A DNA stretch of 64,000 bases from positions 62,001 through 126,000 of the forward strand of contig WNNJ02002153.1 of assembly GCA_012934845.2 (NCBI GenBank). Reading direction: 5' to 3'. The first letter of the stretch is position 1. Each line of letters begins with the position of its first letter. A program made the position numbers and the translations under genes. The stretch comes from Pomphorhynchus laevis. Taxonomy: Eukaryota > Acanthocephala > Palaeacanthocephala > Echinorhynchida > Pomphorhynchidae. The notes beneath the pieces are model-generated. The model saw only the letters and a list, made by a program, of their open reading frames with translations. It did not search any database and had not been told where the DNA came from. Shown here one piece after another: positions 12,801-23,741 of this stretch.

Positions 12801-15800
12801 AGATTTTGTTATCATCTTCAGGAAATTACTGATTATTTCAGTAATTTTATAAAGATGATAGAAGGAGCTATCGAAATATTGTAAATGTTTGGAATAAAAC
12901 TATTTTCACTCATTTATTCGCTCCAATAAATTTATAAAATCATAAACAAGAAATAAATGCATATTTATAATATTTTATTAATGTATTTATCAATGCATAC
13001 ACTTTACATTTTTGGAGCTTAAAAAGTATTTTTTGTTAATTGCAGATATTGGCTATCAACATACTTGGTAGATTTTTAGCTAACCCGGACAAAAATGTCA
13101 AGTAGGCTTAATTGTTTTATACTTATAATTTTTGAAAATATATTATAGATACGTTGCACTTGGTACACTGCTCCATATAGTAAAGAAAGATCGTGTTGCT
13201 GTGCAAAATCATCAATCTACCATTGCAGAGTGTCTTAACGATTTCGATATATCAGTAAAAAGGTAATCAAATACGATTCAATTGAAAACGATTTTAGAAA
13301 TTGTACATTTACCCTGAAAATTGCAGAATAAGTGTTGACCATTATTTAGTGTTCATGCCAATATCGTTACGTATAAATTACCGTCGTTTATAAGCTGACG
13401 TGAAATGTCTTTATACATCTGAATTAGTTAGTAACCATACTAACCAGATATGGGGCTATATATTTGTGTATCCTTAATATACACCTATGATGCGAAAATA
13501 TTTAGTTTACGTTTCTGGTCACGTTTTAAAAGTATGACGAAATATTTTTTGTGTGGTTGACCATGTGTTTGGAATGTAATTATAATACTCCATATACACA
13601 TATATTATATATTTTACAATATACAATATCATTATTATTTGCATTAAATCAAGCTTGTCCCCTCAATATTGCCTTTAGAAACAGTTGCAAAAATCACCAT
13701 CAGAAAAATATAATCAAGCATGACGTTTGAAATTTGATGTTAAAAGTTTAAAACAGGAAAATTTTTTTACAGCGAATCACTGCGCTTATTTCATTTTGAA
13801 ATACAAATGAGACACCGACTTTATCATCATTAGTGATCACATTAATTACAAGATGGTAATTTCTCTATACAAACAGGTATATACTAGTGTAAACATTGTA
13901 GGATAACACATGCGATTATTATTTAAATATAATCATGTGATTGAAATGTAATTATGATACTGTAGATACACAGATATTAAGTATTTCTAATGCACAATAT
14001 CATTATTATATGCATTATATATCTTTTATTAAATCAAGCTTGTCCCTTCCATATTGTCCGTAGAAACAGTTAACCTTAAAGCCAATGTCGATCTTCGCAT
14101 ATATAAATTTCAAATTATAGATTAAGCCTAAAGTTAATTAAGATCAAAATTGATCTTAATCATCGGAATCAATGTGACTGCATTCACTTTCGAATCCGAA
14201 CATAGCACGATCCTAAATTTTATATTAATGTGATATCGTGATAATATGGTATATTATTGTGTATTTTGTATTGAAATCTAGTTGTTTTCAATCATAACAC
14301 ATTCGCTGGTTGTCTGTAACTGTTTAGAGGGTATTTTTTCCATCCAAGGAAATACCTGAAATATACTTAGATATTTCGTCTGTCCGCAACTCAGATAATG
14401 CACTCGGTAGCTCCAGCTAGCCACCGAGCTGTAGATAACACTAGATGATTTCGTTATAGAAACTAGCTATGCTATCCTCCGTGCAATGGTACGAAACACT
14501 CGTCATAAAGCTGTTTGACGGCGTTTTAAAAAACGGATTCTAGCATTATGTTCAGATTTAGTTCAGATTCCTTTATTTGCAAGGCCACACTTAAACCTGT
14601 AGTAGAGAAGCATAAAAAGAAAAATTTACTTTGTCCTCACTGTATGTCTTCAGAAATGACGTTTCACATACATGATATATTCTTTGAAATTATATTGGTA
14701 TCGTATATATCGCGTTTTTGATATTATATTGGAGACGCGACATTAAAATGTAATATTTATATAATATTACATTATAATATTATAATATAATATTTTATAA
14801 ATATTTAATATTTACATAGAGCTTTTAAGTAGAATAGTTATTTTATCTATTTTTATCATATTAAGTGATTTATAGTGATAGAAGTTAATAACATTCATTC
14901 ATATATTATCAATTACCAGTTATTTATCAATAATTGTTAATAATTATATTTAAAATTAGAAATAATTATATTTATAATTAAAATTGTTAATAATTATTCT
15001 ATTTGATTATTTTTTGTTAAATCGTTATTAAATTAATAATAATTAATCAATCGTTGTAATAATTTTTATAAAGCCGGAATAATATTAATTTATTAATCGT
15101 CTCGTTTTACTAATAAAGTTCATTCAATTTAATTTAATTCATTTAATTTAGTTCATTTAATTTCTAATTTTGTTCTGTTTTAATTTAACATTGTATTTTA
15201 TTTAATTATATTCATATGTATTAATTTAATTTTTTGCAAATTTTTATATTTTAATAGTTGATACTGATCCAGTATTGATAAATAATTATTGGTGCGGGAT
15301 CAAAGGAAATACGAAATTATTTTATTGATATTTCGCTAACTACTGTTTGCATCTTCAGAAAATTACCAGGTAATTACCAAGTGATTTTCTGAAGATGCTA
15401 ACGGGGTAGAGAAATATCAAAAAATTCCCTTTTCTTTGATATATATTTATAAATATATCAATATATATTTAAGATGTAAGTCCAGCTGTTTATAAATTTA
15501 ATAAAGATAAAACTGGTTCACACCCTCAGATGGTATCATTCCAGGAATATTTTCGAATGACTTACAAAATGGAACTGTACGTAAATTTCTTAATATGCAT
15601 TTTATCAGTCAAATGTTGCCATTCATTTTTTATCTCTTATGTCATTACAAAAATGATAAACGTCATTTATTATTAATTTGTTCTAGGGACAGTAGTCTGA
15701 ATGTGCAAAGGCCCTCTGCATTTTCATCTAACATATCTAGCATCTGCCTCTCGTTAACTAAAAACATAATATAGTTAAATTTTAGTTATTAGCAAGTATA

Positions 15801-18800
15801 AATTGTATAGGATAATTTAGTGTTTTAGTAACAAATTATTAATAAATAATTATTGGAGCTGGACCAAAGAAATGAGGAAATTATTTTTGATATTTATCTA
15901 ACCTCTGTTAGCATATTCAGAAAATTACCAAGTTTTTTAAAATTTTTATATTATTTTTTATCATTTTTATACTCGATTTTACATTTTACAATTTAACATT
16001 TTTTATACGCAATTTTATACATTTTTGTGATAAAAAAGGTATAATTTTATTATTGTCTATAATTCCCTTCGTATTCAATTTTATTTGCATTCAAATTTAC
16101 ACTCTTTGAATTAGACGAGCAATGCAGCTTACTTTTGCAATAATCGATTCCAGTAATGTAAAACCATTGATTGCTAGTATGATTCAGTTTTTATCCGATT
16201 GTGAGCAAGAATTTAAAGGGGATTGTGCATCAGATATGTTTACTTGTCTCTCAAAGTAAGTTTGCCTTTTATACATTGAATGATTTGTGAAATCATTTAT
16301 TTTGTAAACGCAGATACAGTTCAGATATCAAGTGGAAAATTGACATGGCGATCGAAATCCTGCAGCAGGTACGTAGGTTATTGATATCCATTACATTTTG
16401 TGAACAATTTATTAAATACAAAAGATTATAATATATGATAATATATTTTATGGATAATAAATAATTTAATAAAGTTGATTTTAAAGTTTAGTATTAAAAA
16501 ATAAAATATTTAGAAAATTTGAACTTATTTATTAATCTTATTGAACTTATTTTATTAATCAAATTTAATCTTTAGTTTATCTTTTATAAACTAATCTTTA
16601 AATGATTAGTTTAATCGTTATAATCAGAACTATGCCTAATGATTAGATAAAAATATGAAATATTTAAATTTAATGTACGATTATTTTCTCTTTAAGAACA
16701 GAACAGATTTATTTCATTTCACTTGAGAAAATATTTTTTTATTTTTTTGGTAAGTTTTGAACCTGTTCTTCAAATTCAATGCAATGAATGCAATTGTATT
16801 ATTCAAAATAATTAAATATTATGTTTTAATTGTATAAATACATATTTATTTTCGTGTGAAATAAAGGTATATTTCAAAATTTTATTTTCTATCAAGTAAA
16901 TTTTATTTCACTTCTTTAAAATGCATTTGAAGTTGATTAACAATTTAATCATTTGATTCACTCAAGTGAATGTGCATTTAAGAATGAAAGATAAAATATT
17001 ATAAAAATAAGTAATGGCCAATTTAATAGAAAAAAGGTTAATTTACCACTTGTTTTTTATAAAACAAACTAAATGTTAAATTACTAATAATTTTTTAGTT
17101 TTGATTTATTAGTTATACTAAGATTATATAATATTATATATAATATTATATATAATACTATATAATATTATATATAATATTATATTATATTTTAATAAAG
17201 CATCATCGATATGCAATAAGATCAAATCAGTTGATGCATATATCTGATGTTGTATGCATTAGCTACTGAATATTTTCAAAAAACGCCAGCGTGACCTTCT
17301 ATCGAGTTCGCTATCTTCTTAAAACCGAGCTCGTATCTTACTGCTGCTTCACCCCATTCCGGAGATTTCTTCAACCATCTACCCATTACCGCAGTGTGAA
17401 CAAGAATGAACGACCGTAGCTTCTCAATATCAATTGCACTAAGGCTTGGAATTTGCTGTATTCAGCCCTATATTTGTAAATATGGCATAATGAAAACTGT
17501 TTCGGAATCACATGGCCTTAACTTTCCACGCAACATATCTCGTCTTAGTCGGCACAGCGAAGTGAACGTTTCGGACTCACATGGCCTTAACTTTCCACGC
17601 AACATATCTCGTCATAGTCGGCACAGCGAAGTGAACGGAGTTTTCCGCATGGCTCTAGTGACAGCCGGTTTCCCAAATCTGTTGGAACCGAGCGGTATTT
17701 ATCGAAATGATGGAAAGCGTCCCGACGGGTGCACATTGGTTTCCTGGTCTGGATGCAAGTGGCTAGTCTGGGATGCCACGTGTGTGAACACATTTGCCAA
17801 GAGTTAAACACAGCGCAGGCACTGCGGTAGCATCAGCTGAAGTTACAAAACAAAGGAAATATACATGTCTCGACGAAATGACTTATGTTTTCAAACTGGT
17901 TGCAATAGAGTCCTTACGTGCGATCGGCCCGTACACCATTAAATTTCTGGATGAACTTGGCAGCCGATTTAACAGGAGTAATGTCGATCGACGATTCGTC
18001 GTCATTCTATTCGAAAGACTACGTGTGGCAGTTCCAAAGACTAAGTGATGCAACACAGCATGTATCGAGGATAGCATGCAAGATTGCGATCAAAAAATAA
18101 ACTTTACTGATCTCATTTGAATTGTTCCTTTTGTATATTTTGTTCTTTATAATTATTTTTTACAAAATTGTAAAATTCTATTACACAGCTGTTTTTGATC
18201 TTAAATTATACGATAATAAATAAATTTAAAGTTGTTATTTCGAATAAATACTGTTTATATATATTTGAAGTATATTTAATATATTAATTATATGTATATA
18301 ATATATTTTAATTTATAGATAATATAAAATACGTAGTTAGCTGATCTGATTTATTAGAATTTTAATGTTTTGTAATTCAAATATTTATTAAAAAATATTT
18401 ATTAAATATAATATATTTTCTATTTTGTTTCTGTTCATATGATACATTGATCTTGCATCGAAAAGTTTTTTGAAGGGCGGTAATTTTGTGCGAGATGACC
18501 TTATTCCTCGGATTATTGCCATAATTGCATCTAACTGTGATTATCACAAATATGCTTGTCGACACTTGTTTGCAGTATTGAACACTGATATTATTCAACA
18601 ACCGCTCTGTCAAATCGGATGTTGGTGCTTTGGCGAATATGCGAAAGAGCTATTAGAAACGCTTTCAATTTTTCAAAATTCTAAAAGTGATTTTGTTCAC
18701 AATGAGGTAATAATTTAAAAATACTTGATATTTATACGCTAATATTAATTTTACACTCTTAGATTACAGTAAAAAGCTTAACTGATCTGGTAAAATCTAT

Positions 18801-21800
18801 TTTATACAATACAAACAGTTCATCCACGACTAAGGCATATGCTATTAACTGTTTAATGAAAATAAATTCAAAAACCAACCAACTATCTATTAGGTATTTG
18901 GCATTTGTCTTTATATCTATAGAAAATATAACTGATAATTGAATATACGGTTTGTTGTCGTATTTGCTATAACTAAATAAGCTTACATTCTTATAACATT
19001 TGATTAACTTCATATAAAGCAAACAATTAAGTAGTAGATATGCTTATATTTGATTAATTGAATGTAGATATAAACTATTAATGCATTTGTTCATTAATCC
19101 ACATATTTGTCTATAAATCGACGCTTTTATAAATTGACGCTTTTATAAATCGACGCTTTTATAAATCGACGCTTTTATAAATCGACGCTTTTATAAATCG
19201 ACGCTTTTATAAATCGACGCTTTTATAAATCGACGCTTTTATAAATCGACGCTTTTATAAATCGACGCTTTTATAAATCGACGCTTTTATAAATCGACGC
19301 TTTTATAAATCGACGCTTTTATAAATCGACGCTTTTATAAATCGACGCTTTTATAAATCGACGCTTTTATAAATCGACGCTTTTATAAATCGACGCTTTT
19401 ATAAATCGACGCTTTTATAAATCGACGCTTTTATAAATCGACGCTTTTATAAATCGACGCGTTTAATAAAAGTCGATTTATAAATCTATTTCAACATAAT
19501 GATATTAAAACTTTAAATTTCAAAATAAATCTTAATGTGATTTTACTAAGTTTAAAATATGATGTAAAATATGATAATATAATAAATGGAGAAATACGAT
19601 GCAAAGTTTTTATTAATCAATATGATGTTAGTTGATACAATATTTGTGAAATACTGCCCTTTTTGGTGACTGGCTATTGTAATTTGGTATATAATTATTA
19701 TCGGAAATACTTTTTTGGAAGACAATAAATTTTAATAAATCTGGTCGTCAAGAAAATTCTTGTAATTTTTAACTCTTAAATTTCGAAATTTCTCAATTTT
19801 TATTTTTGCCACATTCTTATGTTTTAGTGACAAAATTCTTGGTGATTTTGGTTCATATAGTTGTTCATATGCTTTATTAATTTTCTTTATTTTACGATGT
19901 TTAAATTTTAATTTAAGATTTCATATTCAGAGTAAATTTTTATATTTAATAAATTTTACACTATAATTTTCTGATTCATATGTATTTTACTGAATTTACT
20001 TTATTACTAAATTCCAAATTACAAATCTTTGTTTTTAGCGAAGTCAAACAGTGTTTACTATCATTTACCGAATCTACGGATACTGAACTGCAAACACGAG
20101 CATGTGAATACAGAAGTGCTCTTGATCATGATGAAAGCATTAGGTATGAAATATTAAACATTAAATGCTTAAAATATTAAATTTGAAGAAAGGAAGTATT
20201 TGCATCAATGCCGGAATTCGTCATAATAGATGAAAAATTGAAAATTCACGATCTGGAAAGTGAGTCTAATGGCATGTTAATTGATCACAGCGAGGTAATT
20301 TCTAGTAATTTATAATTATTTAATTTGTTGTATAAATAATATTTATAGTTTAGCCTAATTTTATGTATTTTCTAAAAAGCATTTATGCTCATTAATAAAG
20401 TCGAATTGTTTCTAAAAATAAATCTAATGAATTTAATGAAACTATAACTAATGAACTGATTTAAATTAAACATGAAATAATTAAATATTTTAAACACTTA
20501 AAAACTGTGTTTTTTCGATATTTATAATGAATATAAAATATCGATAAGTTAATAATATAAGTATTATAAATATTATATTATAATATTTATCGATAAGTAA
20601 ATATCGATAAACCAAAGTAGACTTTGATTTATTCTTATATTTTATAGGCGACTATAAATTTTTGAGGAATCTTTATATTCCGTTATTTTATTTCAACTTT
20701 TAGGAATATTTATTGTATATGAATAGACTATAAAGATTGTTACAGCTTTCTAGTATTAATTAACTTATAGTTTTAATAATATTTGCTCTTAAGTTGGTAA
20801 ATGTTTGAAGTATGATAATTTCCAAGTTTGCAATTTTATCTTATATCAAATAAATTGCACACATGCATTAAAGCTTATTCATGAGAGATGATTAATAATT
20901 TTAAAGGAACTTATTTTCAGGAAACACTAAATTTCGATGCTATTCAGGTTTTACAAATTTTAAAATCACAAAAATATAGATTTTTTACAATTTAGTATCT
21001 ATTAATAAAATAAAGATAATAGAAATAAGTTATCTTAATCTATTTTTTAAATTTAAATTTTACATCAGGATCAATAAAAAACTTTTATTTTTTATATCTC
21101 GCAGCTTATGCCAGCGTTATCGAAACATAAACAAATTTGATTTATATTTTAAATTATTTTTAATTAAATTATTCATTTTAAATTACAGAATTTCACATAT
21201 GTTTGAATTTTAATACCTAAATTTAAATTATTTCACCTACAAAATCCATATTTTTTGTGGTTTGTAAAACTTGTAAAATCATAACATGATGGCAGCAACC
21301 ATCGAAATATAGTGTTTCTTGAAAATAAATGTTTTTTAAAAATTATTATTAAATTAAATATAAAATAAGAATTTACAATACGAGAAAATGAAAGATTTCC
21401 GTTGGCATTTTTTCGGTTTGTATGATGTGGCAGCCACGAATTAATCGACAAAACGATACCAGGTACCTTTTCGTCATTATTTTGACTCATCAGTGCCAGT
21501 TATTGATTTACAATAAAATTTGATTATTTAGTCTTTTATCTTTTAGAGGAGTGAAGCATTGATTGAATTTGATGAACAGCCAGATAATCTTCCAAATTCA
21601 GGTTAGTAACGGGTTGTTATTTTTATCGTTTATATTTCCATAGTTTGTGAAGGGTTTTTTAATATTGTCGATTTTCATAAATTTGCAGTTGACATTTTGT
21701 ATTTTAATAAAAGCTGATGCTTTTATTATGGGATCATTGCACTTTGATATTACAAAATTATTGCACTAAAACGAGAAATATTTCAAGAACGATTATAAAA

Positions 21801-23741
21801 CGCATTTTCCCTTTGTGATTTTAAGGTTTAACTGACATTAACATCATAATCATAGATATAATATCTAGTTATTTAGAATAAATTTAGTTATTATTAATTG
21901 TATCATAAATGTAGATTTGTATATTAGATTTTTTATATTTAATACAAAATTAAATTTCAAAAAGGTTAATTTTTTTTATTGAATTGTTAATCACATCCTT
22001 AACGTATTTGTTTGTAATACGTCATTCTTAAAAGTTTAAACGATTTTTACAAATGCGTGCTTATCGCGTCAATTTGTATTCCACTTTAAAATATCGAGAT
22101 TTGATCGAATGTGCCCATTTCCTTAATAATCACTGCATATTGTTTTATCTGCAATTCGAATTTAGCTTTTCAAGATATGATTCAATATGTGCTATTCCAA
22201 TATTATGTATTATTTAGAGATACAAGTAACGAAGTACACAGTTGTTGAAAATAACGAATTGATTATTCACTTAAAAATAAACTCAATTGGAGTTTGCAAA
22301 TACGAAATTATTGCAGAGGCATCAAATCAAAGTAATTTCGACATGACTGATTTTTTGTTGCAGGTACATAAACTTCATATTACGTTCAATTTCTATTAAA
22401 TTTCTATTATCTTAAGACAGTCAGTAAAATACTCATATATCCCAAATTGAAGTTTATTTAAATAAATGAATGATCTAACTTAAATGATGTTAGATCAGTG
22501 GCTCGTTTAACTGATAAACGAGCTACTTTCGAGCTACTTTTTTGGATTTAGTACGGTGCCATAAGTCTATAGTCAAGTATTTCTCGTTCTTGTTGATACG
22601 TAAGCGATTGATTCGTGTTGCTTAATGATGATTGTTGAACAGAGTGCTGCCGTTTGACTGTGTGAGAGTGTTTGAAGAAAAATTCCAAGTTCCCTACACA
22701 TCTGTCTCGTAATGTATCAATGATGCTTAAACTGTTCATAAATTGAACAAGTTACATTTGTCATTTATACCAAATACAATAGAAGAATTGCTTGATTGCA
22801 ATCTACTCGTACTGCGTAAATGTGACTTGGATTTTCAGTAAACGATTAGAATATTGTTGAACCTTGATTTTTGATTGTCTTTAATATATATTTACGCATA
22901 ATTATTAAAATTTTCTCATGGCTTTTGCAAAATATACCTGAATCTATAGTGAATAAGATGATCTTTGCCTCGGTATTTTTAACACAGAGGCAAAGATCAT
23001 CTTATTATTTTTTATTATTAATAAAAAATAATAATAAAAAAATAAATAATATAAAAGTATAAAAGACAGTTGGTTGATAAATTGTTTAGATACTGTCTGG
23101 CAGAGGGTAGAATAAAAAATATGATGATCGCAGTGTCTGGATAAAAACTTACTCCGGCTGGGGAAGCCTTAATCCGATAAGCATGCATTCTGGTTATATA
23201 CAACATTGAAATGTAATGTTAATCATACATTGAAATCGAGAAAAATGAAACGAAGCTTTCTGCTACCTTAACTTGAAAAAAAAATATTACACATCATAGA
23301 CACTGTGTAAAAATGTGGCATTAATTGCAAATGTAGATATTGCAATCATTTGATGATTTATCGCACGCACGATGCTAATTTTACATCAATTGGAAAACTC
23401 TGTGATTTGGAAACTCAATCAAAAAGACAGTTTAACAATTAACCAATTATAAATTAATTTTATAATTAAATATTTGTTTATTTTAAGGTTGCCGTTCCAA
23501 AGTCATTCCAACTTAAGATGCTGCCTCCAAGTAGCAAGGTGATATCGGCTAGAAGTTCGAGACCGGTAATTCAAAAGCTTACTGTTATTTGCCCATCATC
23601 TGAGGTATTCACAAATAATTTATTCAATGTCCAATATATATTTTGAGTTTTTAGCAAAAGCCTAAAGTTCGGCTCAGAGTATTTTTTACAAGGAATGATG
23701 GAGAAAGAATTATTAATCAAGCAGACTTTTCAGTCCCTTAA
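6887..23741 (+). CDS. AP1G1: AP-1 clathrin adaptor complex gamma subunit (gamma-adaptin), 21 exons
   Basis: Large subunit of the AP-1 adaptor that recruits clathrin and sorts cargo at the trans-Golgi network and endosomes. Exons: 6887-7129, 7617-7741, 9079-9220, 10721-10817, 10868-10944, 10995-11090, 11976-12056, 12108-12209, 13046-13101, 13149-13262, 16115-16255, 16314-16368, 18476-18706, 18763-18893, 20039-20143, 20189-20294, 20921-20947, 21547-21601, 22218-22363, 23488-23604, 23655-23741. They join in phase without stops to 777 residues (human about 822). Exon 1 encodes the family start ([39 protein letters not shown]). Later landmarks are [38 protein letters not shown] and [15 protein letters not shown]. 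The Adaptin_N trunk covers about 1-600 and a gamma-ear about 662-777 ([26 protein letters not shown]). The ATG at 6887 precedes the conserved block. All splice sites are GT-AG except the exon 4 acceptor (TG). Assigned to gamma rather than alpha, delta or epsilon by these blocks. Confidence 0.95.
7866..8635 (+). repeat. Two tandem monomers of a 379-bp satellite in AP1G intron 2
   Basis: Corresponding words are exactly 379 bp apart (tgctgagtag at 8221 and again at 8600; aaatacg at 7875 and 8254). The two monomers are almost identical. Part of the opposite strand reads open for 77 codons, but I recognise no protein in it. The copy at 4.5-5.1 kb lies in inverted orientation. The array sits wholly inside an intron, and the splice sites around it are intact. 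Confidence 0.85.
9958..10430. repeat. Tandem duplication of a palindromic AT-rich block, about 240-bp unit
   Basis: The word taatataacattatgtcataatatt and the following ataatgtaacataatattaactattatctta occur near 9970 and again near 10212, in the same order, each followed by a 'ttttatattatcgctat' block. The unit is rich in self-complementary TAATATTATA runs. It lies in AP1G intron 3. Confidence 0.6.
12480..12562. repeat. 43-bp direct duplication in an AP1G intron
   Basis: The block containing acctagttgaattcaccc and tattcatta appears twice in a row with few differences. This is a simple local duplication in the intron after exon 8. Confidence 0.6.
13565..14080. repeat. Direct repeat of about 130 bp, two diverged copies
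   Basis: The copies at about 13565-13690 and 13930-14065 share aatgtaattat.atact, acaatatcattattat, atcaagcttgtccc and tagaaacagtt in the same order. They are diverged by small indels, so the duplication is old. They lie in AP1G intron 10 (13263-16114); no coding content. Confidence 0.55.
15290..15445. repeat. Hairpin (MITE-like) element, with a half copy at 15852-15926
   Basis: The left arm (gatcaaaggaaat ... gcatcttcagaaaattacc) and right arm (ggtaattaccaagtgattttctgaagatgc ... ttctttga) are near-complementary over about 70 bp around a centre near 15370. A single arm of the same element recurs at 15852-15926. No transposase or terminal duplication was recognised. It lies in the AP1G intron before exon 16115-16255. 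Confidence 0.55.
17280..18110 (+). mobile_element. Retroelement-associated relic with PD-(D/E)XK-like motif
   Basis: The plus strand reads [32 protein letters not shown], then [24 protein letters not shown] and, after a frame change, [20 protein letters not shown]. This series resembles a protein region repeated in many invertebrate genomes, usually next to reverse transcriptase. The RPDG...W...VWDATC spacing looks like a PD-(D/E)XK nuclease core. A 69-nt segment ([11 protein letters not shown]) is tandemly duplicated at 17500-17636. It is interrupted by stops and frame changes and lies in the AP1G intron before exon 18476-18706. GC content is clearly higher than in its surroundings. Confidence 0.6.
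19113..19485 (+). repeat. 16-bp satellite, about 22 copies, in AP1G intron
   Basis: The unit ataaatcgacgctttt is repeated head to tail with a single early variant (attgacg). The array stops at a unit containing gcgttt and is followed at once by an inverted partial unit (aaaagtcgatttataaat), so its 3' end can fold back. It lies in the intron between exons 18763-18893 and 20039-20143. Near-perfect homogeneity implies recent expansion. Confidence 0.95.
20921..21601 (+). other. AP1G hinge exons with a type I clathrin box
   Basis: Two short exons (20921-20947 and 21547-21601) encode the acidic hinge between trunk and ear. The second reads [19 protein letters not shown] at about residues 648-652 fits the clathrin-box consensus L-hydrophobic-X-hydrophobic-D/E, which binds the clathrin terminal domain. 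It is the only clear box in the hinge, which spans roughly 610-662 and is much shorter than in vertebrate gamma-adaptins. Assignment of the box is by motif only. Confidence 0.75.
21430..21500 (-). ncRNA. Hammerhead-ribozyme-like core (candidate)
   Basis: The minus strand reads CTGATGAGTCAAAATAATGA followed by CGAAA. This is a CUGAUGA box, a 4-bp helix II (GUCA/UGAC) with a 6-nt loop, and a GAAA box, exactly the spacing of a hammerhead core. The preceding tggca could pair with tgcca downstream as helix I. A clean NUH cleavage triplet at the helix I/III junction is not evident (GGC is seen). It may be a degraded or chance match. Antisense within an AP1G intron. Confidence 0.35.
22954..23005. 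repeat. Perfect inverted repeat, 18-bp arms
   Basis: taagatgatctttgcctc and gaggcaaagatcatctta flank a 15-bp spacer, giving a strong hairpin in the intron before AP1G exon 23488-23604. It is immediately followed by an A/T run that is itself self-complementary. No element family was recognised. Confidence 0.8.

Noticed and set aside
18466-18475. Exon 18476-18706 starting at the upstream aaaag acceptor with an extra T
   Set aside because: The ttttttgaag acceptor ten bases downstream keeps phase 0 and the family length, so no indel has to be assumed.
19113-19472. CRISPR-like array
   Set aside because: It is a gapless 16-bp tandem repeat without spacers in a eukaryotic intron.
22187-22399. Independent 70-codon ORF
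   Set aside because: It is the AP1G ear exon 22218-22363 with flanking intron read through.
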